From the NCBI GenBank assembly GCA_963747595.1, contig CAVVFO010000003.1, positions 62,001 through 126,000 on the forward strand: a stretch of 64,000 bases of DNA, given 5' to 3'. The position numbers and the translations under genes were made by a program. Of this stretch, positions 44,822-52,585 are shown in pieces. Positions within the stretch are counted from its first letter, which is position 1; each line of letters starts with the position of its first letter. A model generated the notes under the pieces. It was not told where the DNA came from. It ran no database searches and was given only the letters and a program-made list of their open reading frames with translations. This stretch comes from Oleiagrimonas sp963747595. Its GTDB lineage: Bacteria; Pseudomonadota; Gammaproteobacteria; Xanthomonadales; Rhodanobacteraceae.

Positions 44822-46339
44822 ATGGTTTTTCGCACACTTCGTTTTTGCGCGCTGTCCACACTGGCGATTCTGGGTGCGGCGTGGCAACCGACGGCCACGG
44901 CCGAGCCAGCGCAATCGCACGTCAGTCTGCAGGCTCCGGTTGCCGCGCCGGCCTCCAGCGGAGTGCCAACCTTCCACGCGTTGCCTGCTGCGCAGCGCGG
45001 GTTGCTGAACAATCTGGAAAAGCGCACGTTCGAGTTCTTCTGGCAGACCGCGAATCCGAAGAACGGGCTGATTCCCGACCACTGGCCGTCCAAATCGTTT
45101 TCCAGCATCGCTGCGGTGGGCTTCGGACTGACCGCGTATGGCATCGGTGCCGAACGTGGGTACATCACCCGCGACCAGGCGGTCAGCCGCACACTGGCGA
45201 CCCTGAAATTTTTCGCCAATGCCCCGATGGGTCCCGACGAGAACGGCGAGACGGGGTACAAGGGTTTCTATTACCACTTTCTGGACATGCGAAGCGGGTT
45301 GCGTGATGCGCACTCGGAAGTGTCGACTATTGACACCACCCTGCTGATGGCCGGCGTGCTGTTCGCGCAGTCCTACTATGATCGCGATACACCACGCGAG
45401 CAGCAGATCCGAAAGCTGGCAGACACGCTGTACCGGCGCATCAATTGGAATTGGGCGCAGCGTCGGGCGCCGCTGGTGAGCATGGCGTGGACCCCGGGGG
45501 GGGCATTCAACAGTCACGACTGGCAGGGGTACGACGAGGCGATGATCCTGTACGTGATGGCGCTGGGATCCCCTACGCATGCCGTCAAACCCGCCGCCTG
45601 GACGGCGTGGACCAAGACCTACGCCAAGAGCTGGGGGCGCTTCAACGGACAGATGCAACTGGGCTTCGCGCCGCTGTTCGGGCATCAGTACAGCGAGTCC
45701 TGGATCGATTTTCGCGGCATCCAGGATGCCTACATGCGCCAGCATCACCTGACCTACTTCAGGAACAGCCGTCGGGCCGCGCGTGCGCAGCGCGCCTACG
45801 CCATCGCCAATCCCGGGCACTGGACCGGCTACGGCGCCAACATCTGGGGACTGACTGCCTGCAACGGGCCGGCCAATGTCACCTGGACACACAACGGCGT
45901 GAAGCGTGTGTTCCACGGATATACCGCGCGTGGCGTGGATATCAATCACACCTGGGATGACGGCACCATCGCACCGACGGCGGCGGCCGCATCGATCGGC
46001 TTTGCGCCGAAGATCGCGCTTCCGGCCATCGAGGCGATGTACACGCGCTACGGCAAGACCATCTATGGCAAGTACGGCTTCCTGGATGCTTTCAATCTGA
46101 GCTTCCACGTCAAGAATACCGATCTTCGCACCGGTCGGCTGGTACCCGGTTTCGGCTGGGTGGACAGCGAATATCTGGGTATCGACGAAGGTCCCATTCT
46201 GCTGATGCTGGAAAACTACCGCAGCGGCTTCGTGTGGAAGGTGATGCGGCACAACCGCTACATCCGCCGCGGCCTGAAGCGGGCCGGATTCACCGGCGGC
46301 TGGCTGGGTGCGTCGAAGGCATCGCCGGCTGCGCATTAG
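44822..46339 (+). CDS. Exported glucoamylase-family glucanase (GH144-like)
   Basis: 505 aa from the ATG at 44822 with a signal peptide of about 27 residues, so periplasmic or secreted. PF10091-type (alpha/alpha)6 fold with LEKRTFEFFWQTANPKNGLIPDHWPS at the start, SHDWQGYDEAMILYVMALGSP and DEGPILLMLENYRSGFVW at the end, both standard for this family. Characterised members include endo-beta-1,2-glucanases of GH144, though assignment to GH144 versus related groups needs a search. Between halogenase (99 bp) and the solute-binding protein. By context it cuts the imported glucan in the periplasm. Confidence 0.85.
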   Translation: MVFRTLRFCALSTLAILGAAWQPTATAEPAQSHVSLQAPVAAPASSGVPTFHALPAAQRGLLNNLEKRTFEFFWQTANPKNGLIPDHWPSKSFSSIAAVGFGLTAYGIGAERGYITRDQAVSRTLATLKFFANAPMGPDENGETGYKGFYYHFLDMRSGLRDAHSEVSTIDTTLLMAGVLFAQSYYDRDTPREQQIRKLADTLYRRINWNWAQRRAPLVSMAWTPGGAFNSHDWQGYDEAMILYVMALGSPTHAVKPAAWTAWTKTYAKSWGRFNGQMQLGFAPLFGHQYSESWIDFRGIQDAYMRQHHLTYFRNSRRAARAQRAYAIANPGHWTGYGANIWGLTACNGPANVTWTHNGVKRVFHGYTARGVDINHTWDDGTIAPTAAAASIGFAPKIALPAIEAMYTRYGKTIYGKYGFLDAFNLSFHVKNTDLRTGRLVPGFGWVDSEYLGIDEGPILLMLENYRSGFVWKVMRHNRYIRRGLKRAGFTGGWLGASKASPAAH

Positions 46340-46702
46340 GCACGTGCCGGGAGTCGCTCACGGTCCGGATCGACCTGCATCGGGGGTTGCGGCAACATCC
46401 TTTGCATCCCATATTGAAACGTCAGCGTCGCTGCTGCGGGCGCGCGGCACGGGGCTGCGTGTGCCCCACCGCCCCTTGAGCGGCGTGCCCGCGGAGAGGA
46501 TGACGCCTGCGCCCCCCCTCATTCAGTCCGAGAAGACGGCAGGGTGAAAGAAGGGAAGGCGGCGGCGGAGTCAGCCTGCAGCCATTGCTCCCTGGCACGA
46601 TTGCGGTCATCGTAGTGGGGCCTGTCCACCACCCGCTCCCGTCCCATGCACGATGTGACTGCACCTCGAATTTCAAGGCGGGCGTTGACGTGTGGATTCG
46701 CC
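46340..46702. other. Intergenic region before the solute-binding protein gene
   Basis: 363 bp with no gene I can support. A single half-site TTGAAACGTCAGC (about 46414-46426) resembles half of the LacI operator but is not palindromic. A promoter for the ABC genes may lie here; none is clear by eye. Confidence 0.4.
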
Positions 46703-47968
46703 ATGCGCGCTGCCCTCTGCATATTGATGGCGATGCTGCTGGTGGCATGCCGGGTGCAGGCGGCCGCGCAAAAAGAGGTCGTCACCTTCTGGGCCATGGG
46801 CAATGAAGGTGCGGCGGTCAGGAAACTGATGCCGGCCTTCGAGAAGGCGCATCCGCATCTCCATGTCGATGTGCAGACGCTGCCCTGGACCGGCGCGCAC
46901 CAGAAGCTGCTGACCGCATTCGCTGGTCACGTCACGCCGGATGTGTGTCAGCTGGGCAACACATGGTTGCCGGAGCTGGCCGCGGTGGATGCGCTGGTAC
47001 CGCTGCAGGCGCGGGTCACGGCCTCCTCCGTGGTGCGGCCGCAGGACTATTTTTCCGGGAACTGGCAGACCAACGTGGTCGACGGCACGCTGTATGGTGT
47101 GCCGTGGTATATCGATACGCGGCTGCTGTTCTACCGCAAGGATATTCTGGCGCGTGCCGGGTTCGATCATCCCCCGCACACCTGGGGCGAATGGGCGCGG
47201 CAGATGGCCGCGATCAAGCGCATGGTGGGGCCGGATCGTTACGCCATCCTGTTGCCGGTCAACGAGTTCGAGCAGATGGAGTCGCTGGGATTGCAGCAGG
47301 ATCAGTCGATGCTGCGCGATGACGACCGCTACGGCAATTTCGACAGCCAGGGCTTTCGTCACGTGCTGCAGTTCTATGCGCAGATCTTCCGCAAGCAGTG
47401 GGCGCCGGTGGCCGGCAACCAGGATATTTCCAATGTCTGGACCGAGTTCGCGCGTGGCTACTTCGCGTTCTATCTTTCCGGCCCGTGGAACATCGCGGAA
47501 TTCAGGGCACGCATGCCAAAGCGGTTGAAACATGCCTGGGCGACAGCGCCCCTGCCCGGCCCGACCGGGCCCGGTGCGTCGCTGGCCGGCGGCTCCAGCC
47601 TGGTCATCTTCAAGAGATCCAGGCACAAGCACGCCGCTTGGTTGCTGGTGCAGTACCTGTCGCGGCCGGATGTGGAAGTGCGGTTCTACAGGCTGGTCGG
47701 CGACATGCCGCCGCGTCGTTCGGCTTGGGCGCGCCCGGTGCTGGCGGACGATCCCTACGCGCGCGCATTTCGCCAGCAGCTGGAGCGCGCCCGGCCGATC
47801 CCCAAGGTGCCTGAGTGGGAGCGCATTGCCACGGAGCTCAAGCGTGTTGGCGAGCGGCTGGCGCATGGCGACATCGACGTGAATCAGGCGGCGCACCGGC
47901 TCAACCAGCGTGCCGATGCGATTCTGGCGCGGCGGCGGCAGATCCTACGGCGGCGCGAAGCGCATTGA
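46703..47968 (+). CDS. ABC sugar-binding lipoprotein (extracellular solute-binding protein)
   Basis: Family 1 solute-binding protein of a carbohydrate ABC importer, 421 aa from the ATG at 46703. That start gives a lipoprotein signal with LLVAC, and in-frame upstream ATG 46646 would add an unusual leader. VVTFWAMGNEG opens the mature fold. LGNTWLPELA, YGVPWYIDTRLLFYRKD and the tryptophan/aromatic-rich strands are typical of MalE/UgpB-type sugar receptors. First gene of a three-gene uptake operon with both permeases. Downstream of the glucanase, so it probably binds its products. Confidence 0.9.
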   Translation: MRAALCILMAMLLVACRVQAAAQKEVVTFWAMGNEGAAVRKLMPAFEKAHPHLHVDVQTLPWTGAHQKLLTAFAGHVTPDVCQLGNTWLPELAAVDALVPLQARVTASSVVRPQDYFSGNWQTNVVDGTLYGVPWYIDTRLLFYRKDILARAGFDHPPHTWGEWARQMAAIKRMVGPDRYAILLPVNEFEQMESLGLQQDQSMLRDDDRYGNFDSQGFRHVLQFYAQIFRKQWAPVAGNQDISNVWTEFARGYFAFYLSGPWNIAEFRARMPKRLKHAWATAPLPGPTGPGASLAGGSSLVIFKRSRHKHAAWLLVQYLSRPDVEVRFYRLVGDMPPRRSAWARPVLADDPYARAFRQQLERARPIPKVPEWERIATELKRVGERLAHGDIDVNQAAHRLNQRADAILARRRQILRRREAH

Positions 47969-47987
47969 TGGCGGTGGAGCGCACGGC

Positions 47988-48866
47988 ATGAACCGGCCGT
48001 GGGTCGCGTGGGTGTTCCTGGCGCCGGCGCTGCTGGTGCTGGGCGTGTTCTTCCTGGTTCCGGTGCTGGCCGGTTTCGGTCTCAGCATGACCGATTTCGA
48101 TCTGTACGCGCTGGGCAACCTGCACATGCTGCATTTCATCGGTCTGCACAACTACGTGCAGTTGCTCCGGCGACCGTTGTTCTGGGCGGCACTGGGGCAC
48201 ACGCTGTATTTCGTGCTGGTGGGCGTGCCATTGTCGATGCTGGTCTCGCTGGGCGCGGCGCTGCTGCTCAACGCACGCATGCTGCGTTTCAGGGCCTTCT
48301 TTCGCACCGCGCTGTTTGCGCCCGTGGTGACCACGGTGGTGGCCACGGCGGTGATCTGGCGGTATCTGTTCCAGACCCGTTACGGTCTGGTCAATCATGT
48401 CTTGCAGTCGGCCGGTTTGCATCCGGTGGACTGGCTGGGGAATCCGCACTGGGCCATGCCCACCATCATTGCTTTCGCGGTGTGGAAGAATTTCGGCTAC
48501 AACATGATCATCTTCCTCGCCGGATTGCAGGCGATTCCCCAGGACCTGTATGAAGCCGCGCGCATCGACGGTGCCTCGGCCTGGGCACAGTTCCGCCACA
48601 TCACGCTGCCGATGCTGGGTGCGACCACGGTCGTGGTGAGCGTGCTGACGCTGTCGGGGTATTTCCAGTTGTTTGCCGAACCCTATGTGATGACCGAAGG
48701 CGGGCCGCTGGAGAGCACGGTCAGCGTGCTGTACTTGATGTACGAAGATGGCTTCAAATGGTGGAACCTGGGGCTGGGTTCTGCGGTGGCGTTCATGCTG
48801 TTTGCGCTGATGTTCGTGAGCACGACGCTCGTCCTGCGTGCGGCGCGGCGCAGGGGCTACGCATGA
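47988..48866 (+). CDS. ABC sugar permease, MalF-type
   Basis: 292 aa, 19 bp after the binding protein. Six membrane segments: about 4-32, 70-95, 105-130, 155-185, 210-235 and 258-283. The EAA loop that contacts the ATPase is EAARIDGASAWAQFRHITLP near residue 190. The next permease starts inside its stop codon (ATGA overlap). Works as a heterodimer with the MalG-type protein and presumably the ATPase encoded at 52.6 kb. Confidence 0.93.
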   Translation: MNRPWVAWVFLAPALLVLGVFFLVPVLAGFGLSMTDFDLYALGNLHMLHFIGLHNYVQLLRRPLFWAALGHTLYFVLVGVPLSMLVSLGAALLLNARMLRFRAFFRTALFAPVVTTVVATAVIWRYLFQTRYGLVNHVLQSAGLHPVDWLGNPHWAMPTIIAFAVWKNFGYNMIIFLAGLQAIPQDLYEAARIDGASAWAQFRHITLPMLGATTVVVSVLTLSGYFQLFAEPYVMTEGGPLESTVSVLYLMYEDGFKWWNLGLGSAVAFMLFALMFVSTTLVLRAARRRGYA

Positions 48867-49684
48867 ACCTGCGTGTATCCAGAGCGTTGCTGCACGGGGC
48901 GATGCTGGGTATGGCCGCGGTGGCGCTCTTTCCGCTGCTGTGGATGCTGTCGGTCTCGTTCATGCAGCCAGGCGCCACGCTCCACATGCCGCCGCCGTTG
49001 CTGCCCTCGCACCCCGGCCTGGGCAACTATCGCCGTCTGTTCGCACAGGCCGGAATGGGCCACTTCCTGCTCAACAGTTTGCTCATTGCCAGCGTGGTGA
49101 CCGTGGTGTCGCTGGCGTTCAATCTGATGGCCGGCTATGCCTTCGCCAAGCTGCGCTTTGCCGGTCGGGAGCCCCTCTTCAAGACCCTTCTGGGGGCGCT
49201 GGTCGTCCCCATGCAGGTGACGATGATGCCGCTGTTCCTGATGTTTCGTGGCCTGGGCCTGGTCAATACCTATGCAGGTGTCGTGGTGCCGATGCTGGCG
49301 ACTGTGTTCGGCATCTTTCTGGTGCGCCAATACGCGCGCTCGATCCCCGATGAGCTCCTTGAGGCGGCGCGCATCGATGGCGCCGGGGAGTGGCGCATTT
49401 TCGTCACCATCGTGCTGCCGCTGCTCAGGCCCATCGTGGTCACGCTTGCGATCTTCACTTTTCTGGGCAGCTGGAACGACTTCATGTGGCCATTGATCAT
49501 CCTCACCGGACAGGAGCACTACACGTTGCCTATCGCGCTGGCGGCGCTGTCGCGCGAGCACGTGCAGGATGCCGAGCTGATGATGTCCGGCGCGGTGGTC
49601 ACGGTGATGCCGGTGCTGCTGCTGTTTCTGGTGCTGCAGCGCTACTACATCCAGGGCCTCTTGCTGGGCAGCGTGAAGGGCTGA
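48863..49684 (+). CDS. ABC sugar permease, MalG-type
   Basis: 273 aa, overlapping the MalF-type stop by 4 bp. Six hydrophobic segments, about 8-33, 70-95, 105-130, 138-160, 185-210 and 240-265. The EAA loop is EAARIDGAGEWRIFVTIVLP near residue 170, and GSWNDFMWPLIIL is the conserved segment that lines the channel in MalG proteins. Last gene of the plus-strand unit, followed by repeat R5 and the convergent glk. Confidence 0.93.
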   Translation: MNLRVSRALLHGAMLGMAAVALFPLLWMLSVSFMQPGATLHMPPPLLPSHPGLGNYRRLFAQAGMGHFLLNSLLIASVVTVVSLAFNLMAGYAFAKLRFAGREPLFKTLLGALVVPMQVTMMPLFLMFRGLGLVNTYAGVVVPMLATVFGIFLVRQYARSIPDELLEAARIDGAGEWRIFVTIVLPLLRPIVVTLAIFTFLGSWNDFMWPLIILTGQEHYTLPIALAALSREHVQDAELMMSGAVVTVMPVLLLFLVLQRYYIQGLLLGSVKG

Positions 49685-49700
49685 AAAGCGCAGTCATCCG

Positions 49701-49882
49701 CAGGGCGGCGCAGGGAGCAGGGCGGCGCAGGGAGCAACGCGACGGAGCCGCCTGCTTGCCCGGACCGCGCCTATTTCCGCTCACGTGCGAGAACGAACAC
49801 CGTCCCGCAAGCCGGCGCAGCCGTTGCGTTGCTCCTGACCGAAGTCCCACGTCGATTCCCTTGCGGGATTGATCCGCCCTGC
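49701..49882. repeat. Dispersed intergenic repeat, large copy with a tandem duplication (R5)
   Basis: Opens with two tandem copies of the 17-mer CAGGGCGGCGCAGGGAG (49701-49717, 49718-49734), then the family arm (49730-49760, 31 bases identical to 35251-35281) and the opposite arm GCTCCTGACCGAAG to GATCCGCCCTGC. Between the convergent permease and glucokinase genes, so it may also end both transcripts. Confidence 0.7.
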
Positions 49883-49915
49883 GGCCGCAGCGTCGTGTTG
49901 TGTGGTGGATGCGCG

Positions 49916-50926
49916 CTACACGCTGGGCAGCGGTGTGCCACTGTCCAGCAGGGCGAGAGCGGCGGCGCCGAGCAGGCCGGCCTGCTCATGGGTGATGACC
50001 GCGGTGGGAATCTCGCGCATGGTGTCCTCGAGACGGCCCTTGTTCTCGAAGCGGGCACGGAAGCCGCCCTTGTGCAGCCAGTCCAGCAGTCGTGGCGGCA
50101 TGCCGCCGGCCAGGTACACGCCGTCCCAGGCACCCATGGTCAACGCCACGTCGCCGGCAATCGACCCCAGGCTGGCGCAGAAGATGTTCAGCGTGCGGGT
50201 GGCCAGATCCTGCCCGTTCTCGGCGCGTTCGACGATGCTGGCGGCGTCGGGGGAATCGGTGTCCTGTCCATGCACTTCGGCCAGCGCGTCATACAGGTTG
50301 CGGATGCCGCGGCCGCTGATCACGCGTTCATTGGAGATGCGCTTGAACCGCGTGGACAGCACGCGCAGGGCCTCGATCTCCTCTTCGGTTTCCGGAGCCC
50401 ACGCGGTGTGCCCTCCCTCGGTTTCCAAGCGCAGCCAGTTGCTGTCGCGGCGCAGCAGACCGCCAACGCCCAGACCCGTGCCGGGGCCGGTGATGGCAAA
50501 GGTCTGCTCGGGTGCGCCGCCGATGTGTGCCGGCTGCGGCTCGCCGATGCGCACGATGTCGTGCTTGCCCAGCAGCGGCACGCACATGCTCATGGCGGCG
50601 AAGTCGTTGACCATGCGCACGCCCCGCAGATTGAGTCGCGCACGCGCCTTGGACGCCGACATGTCCCATGGATTGTTGGTGGCGTGCACCTTGTCGCCCT
50701 CGATGCGGCCGGCCACCGCGAATACCGCGCGTTCCGGCTGCACATCGGTGTCTGTCAGGTACTGCTCGGCGGCGTCGCTGAGCGAATCGAAATCGGCGAC
50801 GCGATAACAGCGGATGGAGTCGATCAGAAGCGGTGGTCTTGCATCGGCATCGGCCAGCGCGAAACGCGCATTGGTACCACCGATATCGGCCAGCAGCTTG
50901 TGCGAGGAGACTGCGGAGGACGTCAT
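49916..50926 (-). CDS. glk: Glucokinase
   Basis: Phosphorylates glucose to glucose 6-phosphate with ATP. 336 aa from the ATG at 50926 (MTSSAVSSHKLLADIGGTN). The phosphate motif is DIGGTNARFAL. NDFAAM contains the catalytic aspartate, followed by GPGTGLGVGGL and ETEGGHTAWAP, the standard Glk signatures; it is not a ROK-type kinase because the CxCGxxGC zinc motif is absent. It lies 94 bp after the GH1 gene on the same strand, the natural next step after beta-glucosidase releases glucose. Possibly one transcript with it. Confidence 0.95.
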   Translation of the reverse strand: MTSSAVSSHKLLADIGGTNARFALADADARPPLLIDSIRCYRVADFDSLSDAAEQYLTDTDVQPERAVFAVAGRIEGDKVHATNNPWDMSASKARARLNLRGVRMVNDFAAMSMCVPLLGKHDIVRIGEPQPAHIGGAPEQTFAITGPGTGLGVGGLLRRDSNWLRLETEGGHTAWAPETEEEIEALRVLSTRFKRISNERVISGRGIRNLYDALAEVHGQDTDSPDAASIVERAENGQDLATRTLNIFCASLGSIAGDVALTMGAWDGVYLAGGMPPRLLDWLHKGGFRARFENKGRLEDTMREIPTAVITHEQAGLLGAAALALLDSGTPLPSV

Positions 50927-51020
50927 GTACGGACTCGTATGGCTTGAAACGTAGGGTGTGTGGTGGACGCGGCAGCCCACCACCTTAGCGCAAATGAATG
51001 GTCAAGACCGTGATGAAAGG

Positions 51021-52379
51021 TCATGTGGGTGCATCCAGTGCCGCGCCGTTGCTGTGAATGATGCGCCGGTACAGCCTGGCGGTTCCCTTGAGCGTGCGCT
51101 TCTGGGTGGAGTAGTCGACATGGATCATGCCGAAGCGCTTGGCGAATCCCAGCGACCACTCCAGGTTGTCCAGCAACGACCAGCCGAAATACCCGCGCAG
51201 GTCGACTCCGGCCTGGAGGGCGTCGCGACACGCACGCAAATGGAGGACCAGGTATTCCTGGCGCAGCGGGTCGTCGACGTGGTTGCCATCGGCATGCGCT
51301 GGATCGGGAAATGCCGAGCCGTTCTCCGTGATGTAGATGGGCGGATTGTCGTAGCGCTCCTTCAGCCACAGCAAGGTATCGGTCAGGCCCTGTGGATACA
51401 CTTCCCAGGCGGTGTCTGTATAGCGCGCGCCGCTTTGACGTACCGCTGCCGCTTTCTGTGGATAGCTGCTCTCGTCATGGCGCACCACGGCACGGGTGTA
51501 ATAGTTCAGGCCGATGAAATCGATAGGTTGGCGAATCCGCTCGAGATCCTGTTGCGGCCAGTCCGGCCACGCGTCGCCGAAGATGTCTTTCAACCCGGCC
51601 GGATAGCGGCCGCGCAATGCGGGATCAAGATACTGCCGGTTCATGTAGTGATGGGCGCGGCGCGTGGCAGCGTGGTCGGTCGCGCTGTCGGACGCCGGAT
51701 ACTTGGGCTCGATGTTGACCACCAGACCGATCTGATGCCGGCCGCGTTCACGATATGCCTGCACGGCGCGCCCGTGGGCACGCATGAGGTTGTGGCTGGC
51801 GATCGGCGCTTCGAACAGGTTGCGATGCCCGGGCGCCAGCACGCCGTGCAGGTAGCCGCCGTCGGCGACCACCCAGGGTTCGTTGAGCGTGGCCCACAGC
51901 GGGACCCGATCATCGAGCGCATCAAAACAGATGCGTGCGTATTCGGTGAACCAGGCGTCGATGTCCGGATTCAGCCAGCCGCCGAGATTGTCCAGCGCTT
52001 CCGGCAGATCCCAGTGGTAGAGTGTCGCCATGGGTGTGATGCCGTGCTGCAGCAACGTATCGATCAGGCGCCGATAGAAATCCAGGCCCGCCTGATTGAT
52101 GCGGCCGACGCCCTCTGGCAGCACGCGCGCCCAGCCGATGGAAAAACGGTAGGCATTCAGGCCCAGGTCGGCCATCAGCTTCACGTCGTCTTCCATGCGA
52201 TGGTAATGATCGCAGGCGATGTCGCCGGTATCGCCGTCGTGGATCATGCCCGGCGTGTGCGCGAAGCGCTGCCAGATGCTGGGGCCGGCGCCATCTGCCA
52301 GTGGGGACCCTTCGATCTGGTAGGCGGCGGTGGCGCATCCCCAGAGAAACGTTTCGGGGAACGTGTAGGTTTGGCTCAT
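51021..52379 (-). CDS. GH1 family beta-glucosidase
   Basis: Retaining beta-glucosidase without signal peptide, hence cytoplasmic. 452 aa from the ATG at 52379 (MSQTYTFPETFLWG). Acid/base glutamate is in LNEPW and nucleophile glutamate in YITENGS, both in the classic positions. QIEGSPLADG near residue 22 and the aglycone region WSLLDNLEWS are also typical. Divergent from the ATPase gene, with the LacI-type operator in the shared gap. It would hydrolyse imported disaccharides or oligosaccharides to glucose for Glk. Linkage preference cannot be read from sequence. Confidence 0.95.
   Translation of the reverse strand: MSQTYTFPETFLWGCATAAYQIEGSPLADGAGPSIWQRFAHTPGMIHDGDTGDIACDHYHRMEDDVKLMADLGLNAYRFSIGWARVLPEGVGRINQAGLDFYRRLIDTLLQHGITPMATLYHWDLPEALDNLGGWLNPDIDAWFTEYARICFDALDDRVPLWATLNEPWVVADGGYLHGVLAPGHRNLFEAPIASHNLMRAHGRAVQAYRERGRHQIGLVVNIEPKYPASDSATDHAATRRAHHYMNRQYLDPALRGRYPAGLKDIFGDAWPDWPQQDLERIRQPIDFIGLNYYTRAVVRHDESSYPQKAAAVRQSGARYTDTAWEVYPQGLTDTLLWLKERYDNPPIYITENGSAFPDPAHADGNHVDDPLRQEYLVLHLRACRDALQAGVDLRGYFGWSLLDNLEWSLGFAKRFGMIHVDYSTQKRTLKGTARLYRRIIHSNGAALDAPT
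52346..52355. promoter_or_regulatory. Possible second LacI-type site inside the GH1 coding start
   Basis: GAAACGTTTC, a 10-bp palindrome inside the codons for Pro-Glu-Thr-Phe. Its centre is 62 bp (about six helical turns) from the centre of the main operator, compatible with looping, but the coding constraint alone may explain it. Confidence 0.3.
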
Positions 52380-52405
52380 CTGGGTGGTATCGGGTGGAGG
52401 AGTGT

Positions 52406-52419
52406 TGCAAACGTTTACA
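52406..52419. promoter_or_regulatory. LacI-family operator before the beta-glucosidase
   Basis: TGCAAACGTTTACA, 27 bp before the GH1 ATG in the 206-bp gap with the divergent ATPase gene. It shares 12 consecutive bases (AAACGTTTACAT) with the operator at 38768 in the regulator's promoter, so both should bind the same LacI protein. No clear promoter pairs with the ATPase start. Confidence 0.65.
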
Positions 52420-52585
52420 TGCCAGAATAACCAAACCCCTCCCATTTTGCAGCCTGACGCACCCTGCGTCAGGGTTGTGTGGAGGGCGCGAAACCACTAT
52501 CAGTGTCACCACATGACGCGTGGTCCCGGCTCGCCGGGTCGCGGCCTCGGCATGCGGTGACGCGATCCAAGCGGAGTAAGTACGT

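Noticed and set aside
44765..46336. 523-codon minus-strand open frame opposite the glucanase
   Set aside because: The plus-strand gene has a signal peptide and family motifs; the antisense frame has His/Arg-rich low-complexity stretches typical of shadows.
46414..46426. Third LacI operator before the solute-binding protein
   Set aside because: TTGAAACGTCAGC matches only one half of the palindrome; below the standard set by the two clear sites.
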